In this document: in pieces, positions 43,063 to 51,410 of the stretch
How the letters are laid out: each line of letters opens with the position of its first letter
Position numbering within the stretch: the stretch's first letter is position 1
Source of the DNA: Aphanothece sp. CMT-3BRIN-NPC111
GTDB taxonomy: Bacteria; Cyanobacteriota; Cyanobacteriia; Cyanobacteriales; JAHHGU01
Direction of reading: 5' to 3'
NCBI GenBank assembly: GCA_019359765.1
Contig: JAHHGU010000029.1
Coordinates: forward strand, 1-55,719
DNA: 55,719 bases
The notes under the pieces: generated by a model
What the model was told of the DNA's origin: nothing
The model's input: only the letters and a program-made list of their open reading frames with translations
The model's database searches: none
Program-made: the position numbers and the translations under genes

Positions 43063-43360
43063 CTTAGATGTAAAATCTACCCTTTGAACCAGATAACTAT
43101 TGAATTAGTTGCATAAGTGCTAAGGGCGTAACTCAGCAACTTTCTTTTTTCGGTTCATACAACTCCCTCTTTAAAAGATTACCCAACGAGTTTGCGTTTC
43201 GGTTTTTTTCGTGCATGATGGATTTAAAAGCAAGGCAGATGTTTGCAAGGCGGGGTGTCGAGTCTGACTGGGGCTTGTTCCCTAATGATGGCGGAAGTTC
43301 CTGGATATACCGACCACATTGCAGACGCTTCTTTGGAGTAAGGCGAGGAAAATAAAGAAA
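43063..43360. other. leader region of the REC-GAF-GGDEF gene
   Basis: About 300 bp with no recognised repeat or riboswitch. A GAGG site (43345-43348) lies 12 bp before the ATG at 43361, which I take as the start in preference to an upstream in-frame codon at 43319. Confidence 0.4.
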
Positions 43361-45436
43361 ATGACTAAAAAAAAGATATTAATAGTTGAAGATGAGAAAA
43401 TTGTTGCTAAGGATATAGCAAGAACATTGCTAAGTTTAGGTTATTTCCCTTTTGAGTCGATCGCATCAGGAGAAGAAGCCCTCAAAAAAATAGCTATTTT
43501 ACAGCCAGATTTAGTATTAATGGATATTAGTCTTAAAGGAAATATTGACGGAATAGAGACTGCCCATCAAATTAGAAATATATTTAATATTCCTGTAGTT
43601 TATTTAACTGCTTATGCCGATCAAAAAACCGTAGAACGAGCTAAGAAAACAAGAGCCTTGGGCTATATTGTTAAACCCTTTGATGAAAGAGATTTACATA
43701 CTACTATCGAAATTGCACTTAGTACGTATGCAGTCGAAGAATCAATCCGCGAGCAGAATGAGGAGTTGCTGACTACTAGTTGGGCAGCAGAAGAATTAAA
43801 ACGACAAAACCTACGCACGCAGCTACTGGCTGAAATTACACTTAAAATACGCCAGTATTGGCAACTGGAAGAAATTCTTCAAACTACCGTCACAGAAGTG
43901 CGGAATCTGCTTCAGGTAGACCGAGTTTTGATCTATCAATTGTCGGCTAATGGTACTGGAAGCGTGGTAACAGAGGAAGTAGTTCCTGGCAGACTCGCTA
44001 TTCTCGGACAGGAATTTTCCCAAGAAGTTTTTCCCAAGGATCTCCATGAGTTATACCGTCAGGAAAGAATTCGGACTATTGAGGATGTGGAGAAAGCGAA
44101 TGTTGCCCCTTGTCTAGTTAAATTTTTACAACAGTTTGAGGTTAAAGCCAAACTCGTGGTGCCTATTCTTTTAGAGGAAGAACTTTGGGGTCTGCTGGTT
44201 GCTCATCATTGCACTGAGCCACGGCAATGGTCGAAAGCTGAAATTGAACTTTTGAAGCAACTGGCTGACCAAGTGAGTATAGCTCTAGCCCAATCCCAAC
44301 TTTTAGAAGCACGGTTTCGCGCTCAGGCGGCTGAGGAAGCTAGGGAAGAACTAGAACAAGAGATCTTAGAGCGACAGCGAGTTGAAGAAGCATTGCGACA
44401 GCAAGCTGAAATGGCTCACCGTATCCGCTTGTCTTTAGACTTAAATGAAATACTCAACACCACAGTCGCAGAAGTGCGGCAGTTTCTTCAATCTGACCGA
44501 GTATTTATTTACCGCTTCGAGGCTGACTGGAGCGGAGTTGTGACAGTAGAATCTGTAACCCCTGGTTGGATATCCCTGTTAGGGATGAAAATCACGGACT
44601 CTTATTTTGTAGAGACTCGCGGTCAGCCCTATCAAAAAGGTCGCATTCAAGCCACAGCAGATATTTATACAGCAGGCCTAAACCAATGCCACATAGATTT
44701 ACTAGCTCAGCTTCAGATTAGGGCTAACTTAGTGGTACCCATTCTGCAAGGGGAACAGTTATGGGGTTTATTGGTCGCCCAGCAGTGTAGCGGGCCACGG
44801 CAATGGCAGCAGCTGGAAATTGACTTGCTCAATCAGTTGGCAACACAGGTGGGTATTGCCATTCAACAATCAGAACTTTATCAACAGTTGCAAGAAGCAA
44901 ACCTGGAGTTACGGCAACTAGTATCTTTAGACAAAGTAACCCAAATAGCGAATCGCCATTGTTTTGACGCATACCTTGACAAAGTGTGGCAACAGATGGT
45001 AATAGAAGAAGCGCCTTTGTCTGTGATTATGTGCGATATTGATTTTTTTAAGACCTACAATGACACCTATGGACATCAAACGGGTGACAGTTGTTTACAG
45101 CAAGTCGCTAGAGCCATCAGTGAAGTTATACATCGTCCTAGTGATTTAGTGGCTCGCTACGGGGGCGAAGAATTTGCAGTAATTCTGCCGAATACACCTG
45201 CTGAAGGTGCTGTCCGAGTCGCCGAGAGCATTCACTCGCAGATCCAAGCGTTGAAGATTAGTCACATAAATTCCCCTCAAGGTCAATTGGTGACCCTTAG
45301 TTTAGGAGTTGCTAGTATTATTCCCCCTTCTGAAACTTCCCCTGCTAGGTTAATTGCTGCTGCTGACCGAGCGCTCTATAAGGCAAAAGCGCAGGGGCGA
45401 GATTGTGTAGTTTTGGATGCAGCCTTTATGGCGTAG
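43361..45436 (+). CDS. response regulator-GAF-GAF-diguanylate cyclase, second GAF bilin-type
   Basis: A 691-residue soluble protein. The receiver domain (1-125) has the acid cluster Glu10-Asp12, phospho-acceptor Asp55 (LMDISL), Thr in YLTAYAD and Lys in GYIVKPF. GAF1 spans about 150-315 and GAF2 about 350-505, joined by a coiled coil. Both look like phytochrome/cyanobacteriochrome GAFs (LVVPIL..LWGLLVA..C..PRQW). GAF2 keeps Cys443-His444 (NQCHIDLL) at the chromophore position; GAF1 has Cys251-Leu252. The GGDEF domain has GGEEF (601-605) with RPSD (592-595) at the c-di-GMP inhibitory site. So c-di-GMP synthesis may be controlled by phosphorylation and perhaps light. Bilin binding is inferred. 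Confidence 0.92.
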   Translation: MTKKKILIVEDEKIVAKDIARTLLSLGYFPFESIASGEEALKKIAILQPDLVLMDISLKGNIDGIETAHQIRNIFNIPVVYLTAYADQKTVERAKKTRALGYIVKPFDERDLHTTIEIALSTYAVEESIREQNEELLTTSWAAEELKRQNLRTQLLAEITLKIRQYWQLEEILQTTVTEVRNLLQVDRVLIYQLSANGTGSVVTEEVVPGRLAILGQEFSQEVFPKDLHELYRQERIRTIEDVEKANVAPCLVKFLQQFEVKAKLVVPILLEEELWGLLVAHHCTEPRQWSKAEIELLKQLADQVSIALAQSQLLEARFRAQAAEEAREELEQEILERQRVEEALRQQAEMAHRIRLSLDLNEILNTTVAEVRQFLQSDRVFIYRFEADWSGVVTVESVTPGWISLLGMKITDSYFVETRGQPYQKGRIQATADIYTAGLNQCHIDLLAQLQIRANLVVPILQGEQLWGLLVAQQCSGPRQWQQLEIDLLNQLATQVGIAIQQSELYQQLQEANLELRQLVSLDKVTQIANRHCFDAYLDKVWQQMVIEEAPLSVIMCDIDFFKTYNDTYGHQTGDSCLQQVARAISEVIHRPSDLVARYGGEEFAVILPNTPAEGAVRVAESIHSQIQALKISHINSPQGQLVTLSLGVASIIPPSETSPARLIAAADRALYKAKAQGRDCVVLDAAFMA

Positions 45437-45484
45437 CTATAACTGCTAAAAGCTAATTGCTAACAGCTAATCTCTAAAAGCTAT
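45436..45484. repeat. GCTAAAAGCTAATT simple repeat at a stop codon
   Basis: GCTAAAAGCTAATTGCTAAC and then AGCTAATCTCTAAAAGC start at the TAG stop of the GGDEF gene and fill the whole 52-bp gap to the convergent GAF gene. Confidence 0.7.
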
Positions 45485-45488
45485 ATAT

Positions 45489-47801
45489 TCATTGGCGATC
45501 GCTACTTAGTATTAATCGGCTGAGGAGGCGGCGATTTTCTAACTTATAGAACACTAGGTCGCCGTCCCAAGAGCGCAAGATTCTTTGGCAAACCTTAAAG
45601 TTGAGACTTGGCGGCTGAACCGGCGATGAATTACTCACAATTGCTTTGGCTTTTGTATAAAACTCATCAGTGTTGGAGTTAGTTACTTCGTTCTCGGTAA
45701 TCAACAATTCAACTAAAGGCGATAGCTCTTCTTTTTTCTTTTGACCCTTGCCGCTTGCCTCTTGCTCAACCAAGTTGCACCAGATGTCAACCCGGCTTTT
45801 TGGCTGGGCATGGTAACAGGAGGTTACTAAAACTTCAAAGAGTATACATTCTAGTTTCAGTCTATCGGCAAGTACATTCAGGTTGGCGCTGTTGTGAATT
45901 ATTGCCAAAATCTGGCGCTGTTTGTACAAGGGCTGGAGGCGACGAAGCGATCGCTTGAGCAGACTTTCCAGGTTAACAGCAATGAGGCGGGTCTGTAGCT
46001 GCCACTGCTCCTCATTAAGCACTGGGCTGAGGCTGGCGAGGGTATTTTCCAGCTGATGCAAGATTTGCGAGGAGCGCATATCTCCCAGAGGTTGGCTACT
46101 GCTGGGCTGTCTTTGGCTTTGTGAATCGACTTGCTGTAATGCACTAACGCTGCTTGTGACAGTATGAGAAAGGGTTTCCAGGCAACGGTGTTTATACCAA
46201 TTAAGCTGTTCCATCTGTGTCAATTGGCTACCTAGAGAGGCGCTGTGAGATAGTAGGCCAATTTGTTGACTGACAATACCCACTAATTGGCGCTCAGTTT
46301 GGTTCCAAGTTCGGGGAGTTCCATAACAAATCAACAGCAAAGCTGCGGTTTTGGCAGTACCTGTGCGACAAACCAAAAGCGATCGCACGCCCAAAGGCAT
46401 CAAGGATTTGCGCCATTCTCCTAGCCGCTGGTCTTTTTCCCAGTCTTCAATTGCCACTGCTTCAGAGCTTTCCTCCAATAGCTTTCGGTCAGCGCTATTG
46501 AGGGCATCAAAAGGGGCGTTCAAAGGGTTGCCCTTGACCGGCTGTTGCTGGTATAAAATCGTGTACTTGCGTGACCCTACGTTGTCTTTCTGCAAGACCA
46601 AAAAACTAATAGCGCTAAAGCGCTTTAGGAGCAAATCGGCACATTTTTTCAGCGCTGCCTTAGGCTCGGCCTCATTGGCAAGGGCACTGGCAATTTCAGT
46701 AATAAAGTTAGCATCCTGCTGAGTTTGCTGGAGCCGAGCTTCCATATCCTCACTGCCTGCCACCAATGCCACTACCTGGGCAGCAGCGCGGGCATAATTT
46801 TCTTCTTCCTCCTCCCAGATGCGAGCTTCCTTGCCTTCCAGCCCTAGAAAGCCCAGCAGTTCCCCCTTGGCTAAAACCGGTACAGCTAGTAAAGACCGAG
46901 CTTGCAACTGCTGCATCAAGCGACGGGTAACTTCAACTTTGAGGGGGCTTTTGCCAGCGCCAATAGTGACCAGCTTACCGGCAGCAAGATTCAGATAGAA
47001 GTCGCCTACTTCCGAAACTGCCAAGCTTGGGGCGGTATTTTGTGAGTTTCGCAATCCCCGAACCTTCTGCTGGTTGGCTATCCGCTGCCAGAAATTGCGC
47101 TGTCCTGCGGAATACCAGTAGAGATACGTGCGTACAGGTGTCACAACTTCCTGAGTTGTGTTCACCACAGCCTCCAGACGTTTCTCTATGTCACCTAGCT
47201 TTTGTAGCTGCTCTAGTAGCTGGAACAACGACTGATCGGGGCGCTTGCTGGAAGAGTGCTGCGAGTGCTGCGAGTTCACCTCACTCTGGTACAGCGCCGC
47301 CGCCAATCCCCCAAAAAGCAGCGACATCTGAGCCTTTTCGCTAGCACGAGGTGTGATTCCCCACAGGTGCGACCCTAGCAGGGCAACGCCGAAACATTGG
47401 TCTTTGCAACGCAAAGGGTATAGGAGCGTGCCCTTAACGCCAAATTCTTGAGCAGCCCGACGCCATTCCCCTGCTCGCACTTCTTCCCCTAGATCGGAAA
47501 CTGCCACCGATCGCTGTTGAAGTACCACCTGCTCTAGAAGTTCGCCAGAATTGAGTAGAAACTTCTGCTTGAGTAACTTGATATTGCCGCTTGGTGTGAC
47601 GCCCCCCTTGCCCAGCAATCGATGTTTCAGGCGATCATAGAAGCCGATCCAAATCAGGCGATAGTTGAACTCAGCCTTGAGGTAATTTAGGGTCGTTTGA
47701 ATGAGAACGTCTACATTCTCCTCTTCCCGTAGGGTCTGAAGCACGTCCTCCAAGGCAACGAGTTGTTTTTCGTAGGTCGTCTTTATTTCTTGCTGACCCA
47801 T
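45489..47801 (-). CDS. multi-GAF protein with a degenerate histidine-kinase-like end
   Basis: A 770-residue soluble protein. Three GAF-like regions are seen (about 25-175, 205-355, 370-530), none with a bilin Cys motif. From about 535 the sequence (WYKHRCLETLSHTVTSSVSA) resembles a HisKA dimerisation helix. A later stretch (LKLECILFEVLVTSCYHAQP, then VDIWCNL) has the shape of an N-box with the following strand. The G1/G2 glycine boxes are missing, so ATP binding and kinase activity are unlikely. It may be a scaffold or pseudokinase. It converges on the REC-GAF-GGDEF gene with only 52 bp between the stops, and diverges from pyrD. Confidence 0.85.
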   Translation of the reverse strand: MGQQEIKTTYEKQLVALEDVLQTLREEENVDVLIQTTLNYLKAEFNYRLIWIGFYDRLKHRLLGKGGVTPSGNIKLLKQKFLLNSGELLEQVVLQQRSVAVSDLGEEVRAGEWRRAAQEFGVKGTLLYPLRCKDQCFGVALLGSHLWGITPRASEKAQMSLLFGGLAAALYQSEVNSQHSQHSSSKRPDQSLFQLLEQLQKLGDIEKRLEAVVNTTQEVVTPVRTYLYWYSAGQRNFWQRIANQQKVRGLRNSQNTAPSLAVSEVGDFYLNLAAGKLVTIGAGKSPLKVEVTRRLMQQLQARSLLAVPVLAKGELLGFLGLEGKEARIWEEEEENYARAAAQVVALVAGSEDMEARLQQTQQDANFITEIASALANEAEPKAALKKCADLLLKRFSAISFLVLQKDNVGSRKYTILYQQQPVKGNPLNAPFDALNSADRKLLEESSEAVAIEDWEKDQRLGEWRKSLMPLGVRSLLVCRTGTAKTAALLLICYGTPRTWNQTERQLVGIVSQQIGLLSHSASLGSQLTQMEQLNWYKHRCLETLSHTVTSSVSALQQVDSQSQRQPSSSQPLGDMRSSQILHQLENTLASLSPVLNEEQWQLQTRLIAVNLESLLKRSLRRLQPLYKQRQILAIIHNSANLNVLADRLKLECILFEVLVTSCYHAQPKSRVDIWCNLVEQEASGKGQKKKEELSPLVELLITENEVTNSNTDEFYTKAKAIVSNSSPVQPPSLNFKVCQRILRSWDGDLVFYKLENRRLLSRLILSSDRQ

Positions 47802-47998
47802 GTTTATTAATCGCGACTGAAGAGTGCGTGTAGTGCGATAGCTTGTATTATCTAGGATGCCCGGATTAATAGTTTTGAGTTTTGAATTTTGAGTTTTGAG
47901 TTTAAATACTTAATTTAAAACATATAATTCCGCCCTTTGGGTGCTGAGGACAGTAAGAGTGGCTACCTGCCGAGTGATTTGTTCCCTTAAGTATTCTC
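47802..47998. other. divergent intergenic region of the GAF gene and pyrD
   Basis: About 200 bp containing the GAGTTTT heptamer repeat listed separately. Promoters for both genes must be here. Confidence 0.4.
47870..47903. repeat. GAGTTTT heptamer repeat
   Basis: GAGTTTT, GAATTTT, GAGTTTT, GAGTTT run head to tail (47877-47903). This is the reverse complement of the CAAAACT unit seen in the gyrA-like gene. Confidence 0.85.
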
Positions 47999-49186
47999 GT
48001 GATTCCTCAATTGGATATTTATCAAGTTGCTATTCGTCCACTTTTGTTTTCTGGGTTAAATGCCGATCCAGAGTGGTTGCATCAACAGACTCTTCAGATG
48101 TTGAGCCGATTAGAGTCAGCTGGTCATTCCCCCCCAGGGCGCTGGGTTCAAGAAAAATTACAGCGATCGCTCTGCCTTAAGGATGCACGCCTAGAACAAA
48201 CTTTATGGGGGCTAAAATTTCCCAATATTGTTGGTTTGGCGGCGGGATTTGATAAGGATGGCGTCGCGGCGGGAATTTGGGAAAATTTTGGTTTTGGGTT
48301 TGCCGAACTGGGAACAGTAACATTCCAGGCGCAGACTGGCAACCCCCGTCCCCGCCTGTTTCGCTTGCCCACTGACAAAGCTGCCCTGAATCGTATGGGG
48401 TTTAATAATCAAGGGGCATCGGCAATGGCAGCAAGGCTGGCTTTTATCCGTGGTCAGTCGTCAGTCGTCAGTGGAAAAGAAATAACTGACAACGGACAAC
48501 TGATAACTGACAAAATACCAATTGGTATTAATCTGGGTAAATCTAAGATAACTCCTTTAGAGTCAGCTGCTGCTGACTATCTGGGTAGTTTTAAATTGCT
48601 GAAGAATTGGGGTGACTACTTTGTTGTTAACGTTAGCTCACCTAACACAGTCGGGTTGCGATCGCTCCAGTCTTCAGATCAGCTCGCTCTGATTCTGGAC
48701 GCTCTGCAACAGGAAAACCAAGGGCAAAAGCCTATGATGGTGAAGGTGGCACCAGATTTAGAGTGGGAGGAAATCGCGGAAGTTCTGGATGTGGCTAAAA
48801 CCTACCAGCTGGCTGGGATCGTTGCCACAAACACCACTATCAGTCGCGAGAATTTAAAAACTCAGTTAATTAAGTCCACTGGCTCATCCATCCAGGAAGA
48901 AGCTGGTGGTATTAGCGGCGCACCCTTGCGCGATCGCTCCACTGAAGTAATTCGCTTTATCTGGCAGCAAACCCAAGGGCAGCTACCTATTATTGGTGTG
49001 GGTGGTATCTTCACGGCTGAGGATGCCTGGGAGAAGATAACCGCTGGTGCCAGTCTCATCCAGGTATACACAGGTTGGGTTTACGAAGGACCCTGGATGG
49101 TGCGCCGGATTCTAGAGGGCCTGTTGCAAAAGTTAGATGAACAGGGATTCGCTTCTCTATCTGAGGCTATTGGTTGTCAAGTATGA
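47999..49186 (+). CDS. pyrD: dihydroorotate dehydrogenase (quinone), class 2
   Basis: A 395-residue PyrD for the fourth step of pyrimidine synthesis, passing electrons to quinone at the membrane. It starts at GTG: the N-terminal helix [19 protein letters not shown] is the membrane-association segment of class 2 enzymes. FMN and substrate blocks are [66 protein letters not shown] and [15 protein letters not shown]; the catalytic Ser lies in NVSSPNT. About 20 residues (152-171) come from a heptamer-repeat insert placed before [10 protein letters not shown]. The 3' end overlaps the convergent PAS-CRP gene by 20 bp. Confidence 0.96.
   Translation: MIPQLDIYQVAIRPLLFSGLNADPEWLHQQTLQMLSRLESAGHSPPGRWVQEKLQRSLCLKDARLEQTLWGLKFPNIVGLAAGFDKDGVAAGIWENFGFGFAELGTVTFQAQTGNPRPRLFRLPTDKAALNRMGFNNQGASAMAARLAFIRGQSSVVSGKEITDNGQLITDKIPIGINLGKSKITPLESAAADYLGSFKLLKNWGDYFVVNVSSPNTVGLRSLQSSDQLALILDALQQENQGQKPMMVKVAPDLEWEEIAEVLDVAKTYQLAGIVATNTTISRENLKTQLIKSTGSSIQEEAGGISGAPLRDRSTEVIRFIWQQTQGQLPIIGVGGIFTAEDAWEKITAGASLIQVYTGWVYEGPWMVRRILEGLLQKLDEQGFASLSEAIGCQV
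48453..48511 (+). repeat. paired inverted heptamer repeats inside pyrD
   Basis: GTCAGTC units (48453-48472) are followed by AACTGAC, AACGGAC, AACTGAT, AACTGAC (48484-48511). The two clusters can pair with each other as a hairpin. The reading frame is kept and the insert encodes a polar loop ([20 protein letters not shown]). Confidence 0.85.
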
Positions 49187-50336
49187 TGATGTGGTTCTTA
49201 TGGTCAAAGGTAATCATTCCTTTTTGCTGTAACTTGCCCAGCAATCGTGTCATCGTCACCCTAGTAGTGCAGCAAGCGCTAGCAAGTTCATTATGAGTCA
49301 GGCGAACCGAGAGACGAGTTCCTTGGGGTATCGGTTGACCAAATTCCTGTTTGAGAAGCAGCAATAGATGCTGCAAGCGGTCTATGACTCGTCGCTGTCC
49401 AGAAATAGCTAAAAAGGATTCTGTTTGCTGTAGCCGCCGATTAATTTTAGGTAAAAGAGCCTGAGCCAAACTGGGAGAAGCTGCTATCTCTTTAAGAGAA
49501 ATGGAAACTAGTTGAACCTTCTTGGAGAGGGCTGTAGCTTGGTATGTTTCTAGGGATGTCAAACTATTGCCAAAAGGCATTTGCGATCCTGCCAACCCCA
49601 CAACCACCTCCTGTGCTTCAGAAACGGCGCTCAGCTTGACCAAACCCTGACAAACTAGCCAAATAGACTCGTCGTTTAGGGGGATGCTCTCCCCCTTAGA
49701 ATAAAAATGTCTTGGACGAGCGTCGCTGGGGTTGCAGTCATTGCTTTCAAGCGCCTTCAAGGGTTGCTTACCCCCACTGATATTGCGTAGTAGCCAGCGC
49801 AGGACAACTGGCTGGCCTTCGTGATTGCGGACGCTATTTAAAGTCATCACTGCATCAAAAGGCTCACCTTTACGGGGTCGCAGGCGCACCTGCCAATTTT
49901 GCAGCCTGTCTAACTGGTGCAGCTGCTTGAGCCGAGAACAAAAAATTTGGGACTCTTCCTCAGCAAGGAAGACCAGCAGGGGTTTGCCCACTAGATACTT
50001 CGGCGAGAGGTTGAGCAGCGTCGAGGCAGCGCGGTTGGCTTCCCGAATTATCCCTTGGGCATCAGTCACCAGATAGGCATCAGGTGCAAAATCGAACAAA
50101 TCTTGGTAGCGCTGGCGTTCCTCTGCAAGCGCCTGGTTAGTGGCTACCAATTCCTCATTCTGCTGGCGTAGCTCCTCTATGGCCACCTGTAGTTCTTCTG
50201 AGGCTGTGCCAAGTTCTTTGAATACTTGCGGCAGCAGATCCGGTGGCTGCTGTACGGAGACGCCCCCGCCTCCATATAGCTTATGCAGCCGCAAGTACAT
50301 GGTTTCTAGTTGTTGGGTAAATACGTCTACGTTCAA
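49167..50336 (-). CDS. PAS domain-CRP/FNR-type transcription regulator fusion
   Basis: A 389-residue protein with an unusual order. An N-terminal coiled coil (about 45-90, [20 protein letters not shown]) is followed by a PAS domain (about 90-195, [19 protein letters not shown]). A CRP-like beta-barrel region (about 205-300) lacks an obvious cNMP phosphate-binding cassette. The C-terminal winged HTH (about 335-385) has [20 protein letters not shown], as in the CRP/FNR family. It would bind DNA with activity set by the PAS sensor rather than cAMP. The start is TTG, chosen because GGAGG lies four bases upstream. It overlaps the pyrD end antiparallel by 20 bp. Confidence 0.88.
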   Translation of the reverse strand: MNVDVFTQQLETMYLRLHKLYGGGGVSVQQPPDLLPQVFKELGTASEELQVAIEELRQQNEELVATNQALAEERQRYQDLFDFAPDAYLVTDAQGIIREANRAASTLLNLSPKYLVGKPLLVFLAEEESQIFCSRLKQLHQLDRLQNWQVRLRPRKGEPFDAVMTLNSVRNHEGQPVVLRWLLRNISGGKQPLKALESNDCNPSDARPRHFYSKGESIPLNDESIWLVCQGLVKLSAVSEAQEVVVGLAGSQMPFGNSLTSLETYQATALSKKVQLVSISLKEIAASPSLAQALLPKINRRLQQTESFLAISGQRRVIDRLQHLLLLLKQEFGQPIPQGTRLSVRLTHNELASACCTTRVTMTRLLGKLQQKGMITFDHKNHIIILDNQ

Positions 50337-50340
50337 AAGA

Positions 50341-50345
50341 CCTCC
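50341..50345 (-). promoter_or_regulatory. strong GGAGG ribosome site for a TTG start
   Basis: On the minus strand GGAGG is followed by TCTT and then the TTG start (50336-50334). No ATG in the same frame lies closer than residue 13, so this site decides the start. Confidence 0.65.
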
Positions 50346-50492
50346 CTAGGGTTTAACTGGTACTAAATCACAAGGATATTGATGAAATGATTTCTTAACT
50401 TCGACTGCAAATAGCTAACTTAGATGCGCCAAATTAAACGTAAGATAGCGAATCTCTGCTCACCCTGCCACGACACCCATCTCTCAATATTG

Positions 50493-50580
50493 CTTTTCAT
50501 TACCGACATTTACTTCACACGAAATATAGATTTGGGGGGCAGACCCCCAAACCTCCCGGACAAGAGCCATAGCTTTTAGT
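50493..50580 (+). mobile_element. solo copy of the left end of the TnpB element at 53.9 kb
   Basis: CATTTACTTCACACGAAAT (50507-50525) is identical to 53931-53949. The match extends on both sides: CTT.TCATTACC.. before it, and AGATT.GGGGGG, then CGGACA.GAG..ATA after it. No transposase follows, so it is a relic or a minimal derivative. Confidence 0.6.
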
Positions 50581-51240
50581 CGTCTAAACTTTTTTGCTAT
50601 ACCCTGTATGGGTTATAACTAATATCGATAAGGGTAAGTTCAAAATGGGGAGCGAGCGAGCAAGATACCTGTCAAGCTGAATTAAGTCCTCCTACTTAAT
50701 TAGAGTGAGGTCAATAGCAATTACAGAGCAAAAAAAGCTTTTTTGTATTCCTAGTTACAGGCTAACTTAAATTTAAGTAAATGGTGGAGAATCAAACTTA
50801 AACAGGTCGCTTTAATTAAAATTAACTATGTAAACTTTTTGTTACGGTAAGGTTGGAAAGAAAAACAAGGCAGTAATTGGCGATTTTGGGCTTTCTAAAG
50901 CTTCTATAGCTATCCCACTGGAATTGATAGAAAACGTTTTGTTTGACAATTATTATTTTTTACATAACATCAGATTCTTTGCCAGGTAAGCTTTTAGCGA
51001 CTTATTGCTGTATTTCTGTATCCATCGTAACTTACTAAGTTTACATACAAATACTCCATCAGGTAGAAGCTGAAGAAAAAATAGTAATTGTTATCCTCCG
51101 GGGGGCATAAGTTGACGAGGTGAAATTTGGTTCAAGCCTAGTCCCGATATTTGGACAAAATAAGTCTAAAATATAAAATCGTTTGATATCTATAACCATT
51201 TGCTTGAAAAGTTTTGCTGTCAACAGCAAGCGAATATTTA

Positions 51241-51340
51241 GAGCCTATCTTTTAAAATCCGTTTCAGTGACTCAATACGTACTGGTATCTGTGTTTATCT
51301 GTGGTTAAAAATATCTTAAAACCAATTTGCAGATAGGCTC
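51241..51340. mobile_element. 100-bp MITE with GAGCCTATCT ends and TTA target duplication
   Basis: GAGCCTATCT (51241-51250) and AGATAGGCTC (51331-51340) are perfect inverted ends. TTA occurs directly before the left end (51238-51240, as TTA) and directly after the right end (51341-51343), fitting a 3-bp target duplication. The interior contains TATCTGTGTTTATCTGTGG and no coding sequence. A TNA duplication would fit mobilisation by an IS5-group transposase; that link is inferred. Confidence 0.7.
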
Positions 51341-51410
51341 TTAAAGTCACTATTCCTGTAAAACTTACGTTTGGAGACTTGATAGGTTTTCTTTAAAATT
51401 GTTATAAATT

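Larger units (their letters stand above)
50337..51410. other. 1.07-kb non-coding region with an IS-end relic and a MITE
   Basis: No gene-like open frame. It contains an IS left-end-like sequence (50493-50580) and a 100-bp MITE (51241-51340), each listed separately. The rest is AT-rich sequence with short inverted repeats and no recognised RNA gene. Confidence 0.5.
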
